This document shows positions 31,491-42,600 of a DNA stretch of 64,000 nt, in pieces. The position numbers and the translations under genes were made by a program. This DNA is from Athripsodes cinereus. Its lineage: Eukaryota > Arthropoda > Insecta > Trichoptera > Leptoceridae. The notes under the pieces are model-generated. The model ran no database searches and was not told the DNA's origin. It saw nothing but the letters and a program-made list of their open reading frames with translations. Position 1 is the stretch's first letter. The number at the start of each line of letters is the position of its first letter. The stretch spans positions 1,798,001 to 1,862,000 of the forward strand of contig OX388322.1 in the NCBI GenBank assembly GCA_947579605.1, read 5' to 3'.

Positions 31491-31765
31491 TATCTAAACT
31501 CTGAAAAATTAAATAGCACAATATTAATAAAATAATAATTGAAAGAGGAAGGGAGCGTTTTTCATTCGAATATAGACGACACGTTGCGAGAAAGTTTCAA
31601 TTTTTGTAGCTAAACGAAATCGAAACGAAAACGTAACGCTTAAATGTGTTTTGAGTACGGGCCCAGGTCTACATTTTACTTAAAATATCTGAACTACTGC
31701 AAGAAAAGAAACCTTAAGAAATTAGAATTTTGAGTGAGTACATTTATTTGATCACCCTCTGTATA

Positions 31766-32170
31766 TATTTGCTGTTTTGCAGTAGGTAGGTACTTGAAAT
31801 AATAAAAAGTTCCCAGAGCACTTAAAGCCTTGTACATTAATAACATGTGCGAAATAATAAAAAATACATTAAATAGGACATCGTATTACAGATGTGTTTA
31901 TATGCAGATTCAATGAGTGTAGAAAATACACATCAACATTTTATAACAGAACGAATGAATGAATGTTATATGTATCTCAACGATATAAAATAATTAGCAG
32001 CCCTACTGCGTATCTGAGTTGATAGTAAATCTCTATTGGTAAATACTATATACTCACGTCGTATACCAAGTGGCAGAGAGAATGGAAAGCCATATAAATC
32101 TATCCTTACATATTTCTTTCACTTCTTCTACATTCATACAATTTCTCAAACACACAAGTCGTTTTATCTT
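31766..32170. other. Stretch without a recognised gene
   Basis: AT-rich; nothing supported. A 67-codon minus-strand frame at 32054-32257 has no recognisable motif. Confidence 0.3.
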
Positions 32171-32174
32171 ACTT

Positions 32175-32285
32175 AACACAACACACGGCCGTCCGCCCTT
32201 GAGAATTTGATCCACGTGATCAAACCGCATGGTTCTCGGACGATCGTACTTTCTCACACCCCCTTTTTCAGATAATTTATTAATT
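32175..32285. repeat. Dispersed repeat, copy 1
   Basis: TTGATCCACGTGATCAAACC, GCATGGTTCTCGGACG and CACACCCCCTTTTTCAGATA are matched at 61440-61515 (TTGATTCATGTGATCAAACC, ACGTGGTTCTCAGACG, CACTCCCTTTTTAGATA). Nature unknown. Confidence 0.6.
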
Positions 32286-33439
32286 TAAACACAATAGCAC
32301 ATAATACATAAGTAACTTCAATGACAGTCACAAAAAAATAAGGCCAATTACAGTGTTATAATCATCCATTCGTTCCACATGTCCAAATCATCTTAGCTTA
32401 TTTATACGCACTGTATACACAACACTATTCTTGCGTCAGCTCATTCTTCTAATACCCTCAATCGATATATACATATTATAAATTGTATTATACTAATTTT
32501 TCGCTGACTACCCGTATGCAGCGAGAGCATAAAATTGAATCAATGTATTATTTCTTCTACAATATTATTTTCAGTATTTTCAGCCGCTGAAAGAAAGCTG
32601 AAATTGTGAAACTTAAAGCTCCCGTATGAACTTGATATGCCCGGTATAGTTAGGTATTGTGCCGAAAAGTTATTATTAAAATAATAATTGGTATTTAGAA
32701 AGTGGTACTGAAATACCGAAATAAACAATGCAGTTCATAAGAATTTAGAATAACCCAACATTAAAAATATAGCTGCACTTAAAAGGTACCTACATGAATA
32801 ATGTATTGTTTACTAATCTTCGTACCTATATAAAAAATATCATTGTTTATTTTTATTTGTACCTACATAGCAACAGGGGCAATAAAAATAATTATTCGAC
32901 AAAGGATTAAGAGCCGCATTCATTATGTACTTCGCTAATTGTTTTTTTTTAAATTATTTAATGAATATTCCAGAATGTCTGCGCATTATTATTTAGTATC
33001 TGCTTGGTTGGATTTTTTATACCTACGCTTCGAGATATTGAGTATCGATATCGGTGACATGTGTTGAATTATGTAAACAGCTCTTTAGGTATGAATTATA
33101 ATTTAATTGTAACATACGTAGTTTGAGTATTTAATTATCTACCTAAAGGGTTGTATTGTGACATGTGTAATAGATATAAGATGTGTTAATTTGTGTTGCG
33201 GAATGGACGCTTGTAATATAATTATACATGGTGATAAAGGACACAAGAAATTGAATATCAGTGAAAGAGACACTTAAATTAATTTATATGTGAATTAATT
33301 AATAATTAAAATCAGTGCATTGGACGCTTCATAACATAATATTTATTTGTAAATATTTATTTCGTTATTCATGCATAATTCGTGGAATGCAGACAAGGGT
33401 GCAGTTGTACCCGTGAAACAATGGAGTCTATGAGGGCGT
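32286..33439. other. Stretch without a recognised gene
   Basis: AT-rich and apparently free of the repeats seen elsewhere. If 33.44-34.09 kb is a promoter and first exon, this is its upstream region. Confidence 0.3.
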
Positions 33440-34087
33440 GTAATGCTACTGCAATTAGCCAATCACGGCGCTGCACGTAGATGCATCACAGCGTAGGAGG
33501 GGTATATGACCAACCCCTCTCTACACCACTCAAGGAACAGCGGAGAAATGTCCTTGAAAGATAATTTAGTCTCCATCAGCCATCAGTGGTGAACAGTTAT
33601 CATCAGCGAGTCGTAGTGAGTAGTCAGTTGTCCTTGGTAGAAGGATTGCTCTTGCCATCACTCAATGACTCATCGTCTGACCTTTAGAGAGACAAGTCGG
33701 TCTCTGGTCACTGGACTTCAGTTGAGTCGAGATATTCTCCTCCTGAAGTCATGACGAGCCAACTCTGCACCTGTGTAGGCTGGTAATTGCCTCCAGGAGC
33801 CTCGGACGTGGGACTTCGCCCTCCCAGCACTGCGCCAAGGGGCGCTTTCTTCAACTTGTGTTGCCTCTAAGCAATTTCATGCTAGAGGCGCCCTCATCGT
33901 GGGATCCATTACAATCATCGCAAAGTGAAATTTAATTATTTTAAAGGTGCTACGTTTTCGTTTTTATTGAAATAATAATCAAGTGTGTTTTTTTTATATT
34001 GGGTTAATTACGTGTGCACAGACAATACGGGGTAGTGAGTAAGTAGTAGTATTGTGTTGCTGTTTAAACGTGTGTTTGTAATAGTGG
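33440..34087 (+). promoter_or_regulatory. Candidate promoter and 5' non-coding exon
   Basis: A GC-richer island in AT-rich DNA. GGGGTATATGACC (TATA-like at 33503) is followed about 28 bp later by CACTCAAGGAACAG, a reasonable start-site context. About 550 bp of non-repetitive, non-coding sequence follows, and it ends in AATAGTGGTAAGAT, a good splice donor (34086 onward). Only tiny frames occur, so it would be 5' UTR. No next exon is recognisable within the window. Alternative: the U3-R-U5 of an old LTR, with a TGGGATCC primer-site-like sequence near 33900. I cannot decide between these. Confidence 0.35.
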
Positions 34088-34493
34088 TAAGATTTTTTTT
34101 ATTTTTAATTAAATGTTTATTTGAATCTAAATTTGTCTTTTACACATTTGTCCATTTAATTACAGATAACTTGTCGTCTCTTAATTTATATAGCCTCACT
34201 GTATAATTTAATCGAGACCATTTTATTGTTTAACTCCTGGAGTGCTGTGGGTAGCCCAGTAGAGTCTCAGCCGTTGGCATTTTTGGCATAATATTTTATT
34301 TATTTTATCCTCAACCAAAACCATTCTTTCACTCTCTCTCACCATCTCTCTCACCCCCCCATATCAAACTTCCATAACCTCTGAATCATCCTCTAGAAAT
34401 ACAACAAACCGCAGCCCGGATTTCCCTTTCATTCACAAATGTTTCCATTCATTCCAATTAGTATTATATCATAAGGTGTATATATTTAACTTC
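34088..34493. other. Stretch without a recognised gene
   Basis: AT-rich with a CTCTC-rich patch at 34330-34370. Would be the start of an intron if the preceding exon call is right. Confidence 0.3.
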
Positions 34494-34583
34494 TATTGCT
34501 ACTACTACACTAGTGGGGTAGCCAGCAGACCAGCTGCAATCTGCATGTTATGCAAACATACAAGCTTTCCTCTTTGTGCCACT
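34494..34583 (+). repeat. Family A, terminal fragment
   Basis: GCTACTACTACACTAGTGGG, GTAGCCAGCAGACCAGCTGC, CTCTTTGTGCCA; interrupted by a LINE-a tail. Confidence 0.75.
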
Positions 34584-34585
34584 TT

Positions 34586-34722
34586 GGGTTAGTTGGAAGA
34601 GATCGCGCCTTTGCGTTAAACTCGCCCTATGTACCTATATAGATTTTTTATCACTTGAATGTTTACCTTTTATGTAATTGTTTTTAATCAATGTATATTA
34701 AATAATGAATAAATAAATAAAA
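34586..34722 (+). repeat. Short LINE-a tail
   Basis: Starts GGGTTAGTTGGAAGAGATCG, then AAACTCGCCCTATGTA, and ends AATAATGAATAAATAAATAA. It begins at the same base as the other short tails. Confidence 0.75.
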
Positions 34723-34986
34723 TTATGTTATTGTATATTTCACTTTCTGTCGTATTTTTAGGTCATAATATAAATATACAATTTCTATAATATGAGACAT
34801 TTCTACTTGTTGAGTTTTGGAACTGGACATTCATTAAACATAAATAAAAAAAATAAAAAAAATTCAAAATATATTTGAAAAAATTGAGATACTTATAAAT
34901 AAATCACTTTTTTATTTATAATTAATTCAACATGAACTTCCACCAAGAACCGTCGGTTGAAAAATATCAACTTTAAATTGAGATAC
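34723..34986. other. H1-tail-like sequence before the LTR element
   Basis: TTTATTTATAATTAATTC then AACATGAACTTCCACCAAGA resembles the H1 repeat tail at 1060-1090 (AAGATGAACTTTCACCAATA). The LTR element inserted just downstream. Confidence 0.4.
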
Positions 34987-34990
34987 CTTT
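34987..34990. repeat. Target-site duplication (CTTT), left
   Basis: CTTT precedes the left LTR and CTTT follows the right LTR (48441-48444): a 4-bp duplication made by integration. Confidence 0.8.
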
Positions 34991-37900
34991 TGTCGTGGTC
35001 CCCCCCACAAGAGGAAAAGAAAAAGAAAAACCGTTGAGACCACATTGACAGGAAATAAATAAAATATATTTATTTATTTCGACGAGAGAATAAATACGTA
35101 TTTATCCTCTGAGTTGGAAGTAATTAAACTAAAAAGAATCGAGTTTATCCAATCTACGCAAATTTATAAATTTCTTTTCGCAATTACGTCTTTATAATAT
35201 TCCGATTAAAATTTAATAATACAAAATTACTTTCATATCACCTACCTACTTATAAGATCTATGAATAATTATATTCGTTGTGTGTAAAGATGTCATACGT
35301 ACATAATAATATATACCTACTAGTTAACCCATATCATTCACACCTCACTATAATTAAAAATATTTCCGAACGTTTAACGTAAGACCCGTCAAAAGTGTCG
35401 GCCGCTAAATTCAACAATTTTCGTTTCTTCAAAGATTTTGGCACATGATATTCTAGTTAATTAATAAAAAATGCGTTAAGGACGTTTTCTACGTTGTGTT
35501 TACGATTTATAAAAGAAAACTTTATCAGTGGAAAACAAACAATAATTTCTATTCAGAAACATAAAAGCATAATTTATATAACAATCAAAATTTAATTTTC
35601 TGTTGTACATAAAGGTTAGTAATTAATAAATTATTTCCTTTTATACTCTGCGTTAGCAAGTATAAAAGCCTTACCTTATTGCTGAAAATACACAAAGAAA
35701 ACAACACACAATAACAATCAAGAATAAATATCAAATTTTTTTTATGTACCACAGAAATCCATGTTATTTGTTAGAAATAGTCAATGAAATAATATTTTAT
35801 CAAACTTATGATTCAACGTTATCGAAAGTTTATTTCTGTAATTATATTACAGATTAGTTTTGAATGCAGTTTTATTTATAAAAGGCATATGGTTTCATAC
35901 ATAAAATAGTATCTGTCTAAAGCGCCAGGGGCGCATCGAGATGAAATATTTTACTGAACCAAAGTTTGACAAAATTCAATCACTGACTATTTTTGTTAAT
36001 TTTAACAATAAAAATTGGTTTGTTAGTGAAAATTTGCTCCTACACACGCAAATTTCGATCTGACACAGCCTTTCATACACTATTGTCAGCCTCATTAGTA
36101 TACAATATGATAAATTAAGAGAATATAATACATATATATTTTCATGCAAAATAAAATATAATAATATAATATTTTCTGCGGAATTCGCTTAGCCTTGCGG
36201 CCATGATAACCGGAAGAAGTTTAATCACGAATTTTAATTTTTTCACGCTGGGTATCCCAGTATTCCACGCTGGGACTTGTGGGTGTGGATGGTGGGACGT
36301 TAGTTTATGATATAATAAGAGATATTTACATAAAATAAATATGAGTTTAAAAATTCATGCTCAAGTTAGTATTCAAAATTTCATAAAAATAAAAATTTAT
36401 TCAATGTTTCTGAGTCCGTCCCTGCTCTTATTATCAAGTAATGTCTATAAATTTAATTTACAAATAATATTAGTTATCCAAATTTTATTAATTTGGGAAA
36501 ATAAAATAATTTTATGTTCTGAATTCGACTCTGTTCACATAATTGAGTAATCCTCCACAAGACAAAATTGCAAACAATGCTAGTCTACAAATCTAACAAT
36601 GTAGAAAATAAAATATCAAACTAGTCAATCTCACAAGAAATTATCAAACTTTACTTTAAAAGAGACATTTAATAAGATAAAAGAAAATTTTTAAAATAAA
36701 ATATTCAAAACAGTTAAATTCTATAAAATAAAATTAAAAAAATAGAAAAGAATCTTAACTTCGGTTAAAGCTGATATATTCTGCAATTCTCGACACTGAA
36801 AACACTGAATTTAATTTTAGAATTTTATTGATTTTAATTTAGGATGATTTCTTATTATCTCAAAATAGAGATAATCACAAAAGAAGAAAAAAACATATTT
36901 TAATTTCTACTTGGAGAGGAGTACACCAAAAATCAAAATACAACACTGAATTTAATTTTATTCCTCTCTCATCTCCTTGCAAGAAAACACTATCCCGAGT
37001 CGATGTTGTGACCTCATATTTATAATCTCCCATTTCTTTGTCTAAAATTCAATTTGGTACCTACCTACTTTCTTCACCCAAGTAGATACTAGTATCTACT
37101 CTCCATGTTGAAGTATATCTCCATGAACCCAATAAATCCAGGGTTATAACGCTTCAACCAACTATTACCACCATTTCATATAAGTACTAAGTTATTATTT
37201 ATATAAACAATTCGTATTTATCAGTCAACTAAGATCCCAAAACTATAGATAAAATGAAACTTCAATCTCAATAAAACAGTAAAAGTTGTTTATGATCTTG
37301 AATACAATTCCTTAAAACACTTCATAAATACATACCCCAATCTTAATTATGTAATTTAAATTAAAACATCTATCCATTTACCTCACTTTGTCAAAATAAA
37401 TAACTGAATTGTTAATAAATGCTATTTTCTTATCTATTTAACATTCGGCGAATTTACTTATTCGAATAAATTCATTCTGATTTCAACTTACAATAAAACA
37501 AGCCATTATAATTTTCCTCATTTTGTACATAAATATTCTCAGAAAATCAAAATATAACACGCCTTTTATCCTTACAGTTTAAAAATCGATGGATATTTCA
37601 TGATATTCTTATAAACAGACGACACGTGTCAATAACTAGATCGAAGCGTTGGGTAACTTTTATCAGTTTTTCGTAAATCGAATTTTCTTAAGAAACATCA
37701 ATTTCATTGTAAGAATATCATTTCTATTTACAATATTTTAATTATTTATATATAAATAACTTTGACAAAATATCAAGCAGTTTTAATACTTCAATAAAAC
37801 CTAACTTCACTATTATAATAGTGAGGAATTTAATATTCAATACAATTTTACAAACATTTTCTTATTCGAAATGTTTACAATTGTTAATATATATCTTTAT

Positions 37901-38360
37901 AAAGCTTCAGACTAAGCAAATCCAAAGTAAGTTATTGAATTTCCTATTTTTGTCTCAAGCAAATTATCAGTACAACAAAACCCAAATGCAACTTACCTCA
38001 TCTTCCTCACAAACATTTAGTTATGTCTTAACCTTTTATTATATAAACAATTATTAAAGTTCATATCTTGATTCTTTGTCCACGTGTATCGTCAAGGATT
38101 TTCTTTGTTCAAAATAACACACGTGCCTCGTAAGCATGTGTCTAAAAAGTTTTGACCTCGCCCCAAAAATCTCTGCTCGTGTCCTTTTCATAACACGTGT
38201 TTAATTACTCTGAGTTCAAACTTCAACACGCGCCTTTCATAAGTATCAACATATTGTTTATAAATTTAAAATAGAGCTCCCATAATCTAACTTATAATAT
38301 ATATATAGTTTAAGATTTATTTAATTATTAATGAAACCTTGCAAAACCTTATCCATGTCA
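34991..38360 (-). repeat. 3' long terminal repeat (3,370 bp)
   Basis: On the element's strand it begins TGACATGGAT and ends CCACGACA (TG...CA). I saw no difference from the 5' LTR on comparing the two line by line at an offset of 10,080 bp. No significant coding frame. The 5' and 3' LTRs carry promoter and polyadenylation functions in this family, but I did not pin down those sites. Confidence 0.96.
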
Positions 38361-38375
38361 CTCCCCCCCAAAAAG
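38361..38375 (-). other. Polypurine tract
   Basis: Reads CTTTTTGGGGGGAG on the minus strand and touches the 3' LTR. It is the expected primer site for plus-strand DNA synthesis. Confidence 0.8.
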
Positions 38376-39678
38376 GTCAATTTAATGCTTTGTACAAGCA
38401 TCAGATTGATTCCTTTTTTCTTTATTTAATAAAATTTAATCACGCAACAACATAATTTAAATAATAAAAAAAATTAAAAAAAATGTACCATGGTCCGCCC
38501 CTGAACTTAAGTTGTATTTCTCTACACATATTCACATTATAAACTACTCTACCCAAATCATATCACACGCAGTAGTACCATGAAATGTTATTCTATAGTT
38601 AAGTTATGATAATTAATTTATCTCATATCCCTTTATTTTATTCTCTTTTCTTTTTCTGCAAACGAATGAAAAACAACAAACAAAAAAAAAAAAAAAAATA
38701 CAACTATTTCATTTAATTTGTCGTATAATTACATTAATTTTTTTTTTTTTCTTTTTCTTATAATTAAATACAATTTTTATTTAAACATGCTGGTAGGGCC
38801 CCCGCTCCGCCCTTCCAAAATGGCTTTCAACCAGATTTGACCAAAGCCTCTTTTACAAAGTTCGCAGACCGATTTATCCTTAGTAACATATTTTATCGTT
38901 ATGAAAGTACCACCTTTTTTCGTTCCTTAATCTCATAATTTTTTTTTTTTTTCATTCTTTATATTTCCTTATTCGTGTCAATATGTGTCTACGTGTATAT
39001 GCAACTCATTATCATTTTATTCAAAGATACGATTCAGCAGTACCTTCACAATAACAATTACCTTAAGTATTAGAAACAATCATAATCTCATTCTATATTT
39101 TTTTTTTTTCTTTGTTATTAATCTAAATAAGAAACAGATAAATTTAGTCATCTATAAATCTTCCTGATTCTAATTTATATTCTAAATACTAATACAAATC
39201 AGAACAATAATAAAAGCACTTGATATAAACTCTAAAGGGAGGTAAAAGAGGATAATTTATTCATAAATGTAACACAGTAATCAATGCTTTAGATTAAACA
39301 TATATTTAATTACATCTATGTAATTAAAGTAAAAAAATAATATTTTTAATTAAAATAAAACTTAAAACAGATATGTACTTCGAAGCAAATGTCCATTGAA
39401 ATAATATTTAAAAGTAAATTTTACCCAATTAATTAACTTATTTAAAACAATTAATTCAAAACTCATTAAAATTATTAATAATTCAAAACTCAAGTAAAGT
39501 TTTATTTTAGTTTCTTTTCTTTCCTTAATAACTAACTAAAACAATCTACAAAAAATATAAAAGTGTAACTTAGGTGGCCTACATAATAATATATTATAAT
39601 TTCTAATATTTGTGTGAAAAGGAACGATACATTAATTTTATTGTCAAAAATACACCTATCTATCCATACGTTTTAAAG
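38376..39678 (-). other. 3' untranslated region of the retrotransposon
   Basis: About 1.3 kb between the Gag-Pol stop and the polypurine tract. AT-rich with several long T or A runs. No frame long enough for an envelope or accessory protein. Confidence 0.6.
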
Positions 39679-42600
39679 TCAATGTGGATTTTCACCTTCA
39701 TTCAAATAATATTTCCCCAAATGCATTGGACTATAAGTACCTTTTACCATTCCGTTTTTATCAACCAAGATATACGCATTCGCAAATGGTATAGATCCCA
39801 CAAAGTATGGTCCTTCCCATAATAAGTTGAATTTTCCTGTTTCCTTATTTAGTTTACTCGATCTAGGAAAAGTTTTTACCTTGACCATATCTCCAACCTT
39901 GTAAGTCATTATTCTCCATTTACGATTATAATTATTATTTCTGATGTTAGCGTTGATTTTTAGATTTTCCTTAACTTGTTCCCTAATATTTTCTAGGTTC
40001 GAACTCACATGTTCTACTCCTGAAACTCCATCCAGTGATAGTGTAGGTGGCTTGCCAAATAGTATCTCATTTGGACTATACCTAGTACTCATATGTACCG
40101 TATCATTATAGACTTCTTCTATTGTTTTAACAAAATTTGTCCACAAATTATGCTTTACATGAGTATAAATTCTAAACATTCTCCCCAGCTCTTTATTTAC
40201 ACGCTCCGTTCCATTTGGTCCTGGATTATATAATGATGTATGTAATAGTGTTATACCCATTTCTTCAATCTGTCTTTTCCACATCCATGAAATGAATTGT
40301 CTACCATTGTCGGTTAATAATTTATCTATTTTTATAATTTTATGGAATTCTCTCACACATTTAATAATTGATTCTCCCTCAGCCTTAAATAATTTAAATA
40401 ATTTTGTATATTTACTAAATGAATCCTGTATAACCAATAGATATTTAAATCCATAACTTCCAGTTGGTAGAGGACCATATAAATCTGCCATTACAATATC
40501 TCCTATTCTAGTAGGTAACAGTGATTTTCCAATTCCCCTCTCGTTAAATCGTTTATGTTTTGCTAATTGACACATCCTGCAAGTTTTAACAAAAAATTTT
40601 ATATCTCTCATCATATTTGGCCAAAAATAACGCTTCTTTATATATATAATTGTTTTCTCTCTTCCTACATGTCCCATCTCTTCATGAACATATCTTATGA
40701 TATCATTTATCATAACCTTCGGAATAGCCAATAGATTAATATCTCCCTCTTTATGTGTGTATTTTAAAACTCCATTTTCTACAGCATAATGATGTTTATA
40801 TTTATACACCAATTTATCAAATGGCCCAAAGTATCCGTTAATACATTTAAGCATGTCAGACAAAAAATAATCTTCCCTCTGTAAATTTTGAATATTTAAA
40901 ATTGACTTTTTTATATTTTCTAACCTTTCTACAACAAAACCTGCGATTTCGGGACAATAAACCTTGTCGTCTTGTTTAGTTATTGCATCATAAGAATAGC
41001 GGGAAATTATATCTACTCCTATATTATCGGTACCCTTAACATACTCTACAGAATAGTCAAACTGATTTAGATATAAAATCCATCGTGTTACACGTCCACT
41101 ATGTAATTTCCAACTCTTCAAGAAAATCAATGCATGATGATCTGTCCTTATTATTAATTTCACTCCTCGTAAATAAGTTTCGAATTTCTTTAAGGAATAT
41201 ATAACCGCGTACATTTCTTGCTCTGAAACACTCCACTTTTTCTCTGCATCTGTTAATCCTTTACTTACGAAACCAATTACATGATGTTCGCCATTTTCAT
41301 CCAATTGATAAAGCTCTCCACCGATACCTATACTAGAACTATCGGTTTGTAAATAATACATTTTGTTCGGATCATGGTGATATAACATTACCGAATCTAT
41401 AAATCCCTTTTTACTCGCTTCAAAAGCTTTAGCTTCTATTTCCGTCCAACGCCACTTCACATTTTTTTTCAAAAGTTCACATAAGGGTTTTACAGTACCT
41501 GCATGAAATCTTGAAAATCTACCATAAAAATTACATAAACCCAAATATGCTCTAACTTGTTTAACTTTAGTGGGTGCTGGAAAATCTCTAATTGCAGCAA
41601 TTTTTTCAGGATCCATATGTACTCCAAGAGGACTAATAATATGGCCTAAAAATTTTACATTAACATTAAAGAATTGACATTTTGCCAAAGTACATGTCAT
41701 CCCCGCTAATTTTAATCTATCTAGTACGCGTGATATGTGTGTTACATGTTCATTCATATCCCCTTTTGTTGCAATTAGTAAATCGTCTAAATAATTTATA
41801 CAAAAATCTCGTACCTCAGATCCCAATATAATATCCATTGCTCTACAAAATCCCGCTACAGATGTTTTCAACCCTTGAGGTAATACTTTGTAAACAAATG
41901 ATCGACCATTGAATACAAAGCCGGTATATTTACAGCTATCTGGTTCTAAAGGAATCTGAAAATATGCATTATTTAGATCTAAAGTTGTTATGTATTTAAC
42001 TCCGTGAAATTTTTGAATTATTTCCGATATTAATGGTGGTCTCTCAATATCCGCTATCATTTTAGTATTTAGCTCACGGGCGTCTAATAAAATTCTAACA
42101 GTCCCATCTTTTTTCAGAGTGTATGTCAGTGGACTCGCATATTCTGTGGAAGTTCGTTCCAATATTCCTAGGGCCTCCATTTCTAATAGCTTCTCCCAAA
42201 TTCTACCTCTATATGCCATAGGTGCTGGATATGGTTTCCTTATGAATGGTTTTTCATCTGTTAATGAAATCTTATGATGATATAAATTTGTCCTACCAGG
42301 ATAATCCGAAAACACCTCCTTATTATTCAACAATACCTGGTAAATCTTTGATCTAATGCCCTCAGTGTCTATTATACCTTTAACAAATTCACTAATTTCC
42401 AATTCATCTACACATTTGCGAGAGACATCTACATTTTTCTTTTCACTTAATAACACTTCACACTTTAACATATTTACTTGTATACTAGACCTACTAATCG
42501 ATACTTCATAACTATCTTGATTATAAATGAATTTCAACTGTCCCGGTATCTTACACGTGATAATACTAGAATGATCATTAAGCCAGTCATATCCTATAAT

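Larger units (their letters stand above)
30276..31664. mobile_element. Palindromic (MITE-like) element with nested insertions
   Basis: Left arm GGTAGTCAAAACACAAAATT, ACGTTTTCGTTTCG. Reverse complement of the right arm CGTACTCAAAACACATTTAA, then ACGTTTTCGTTTCG. The TAGTCAAAACACA start is shared with the MITE at 58066-58218. The interior carries the LINE-a tail and mariner 2. Confidence 0.7.
29940..31763. mobile_element. Outer TIR element holding nested insertions
   Basis: Left end TACAGAGAGTGGTCAAATTA; reverse complement of the right end TACAGAGGGTGATCAAATAA, both continuing to ATGTAC. TA flanks both sides (29938-29939, 31764-31765). A related element lies at 58722-59663. The interior contains SINE S1, a palindromic element, a LINE-a tail and mariner 2. 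No transposase of its own is visible, so non-autonomous. Confidence 0.75.

Noticed and set aside
32054..32257. 67-codon minus-strand frame as a gene
   Set aside because: No homology pattern recognised; it overlaps a dispersed repeat.
36341..38057. Short plus-strand frames (69 and 78 codons) repeated exactly at 46421-48137
   Set aside because: They are duplicated only because they lie inside the two LTRs, antisense to the element; no protein motif.
38376..39678. Possible envelope gene downstream of Gag-Pol
   Set aside because: No frame of useful length, no signal peptide or membrane segment on the element's strand.
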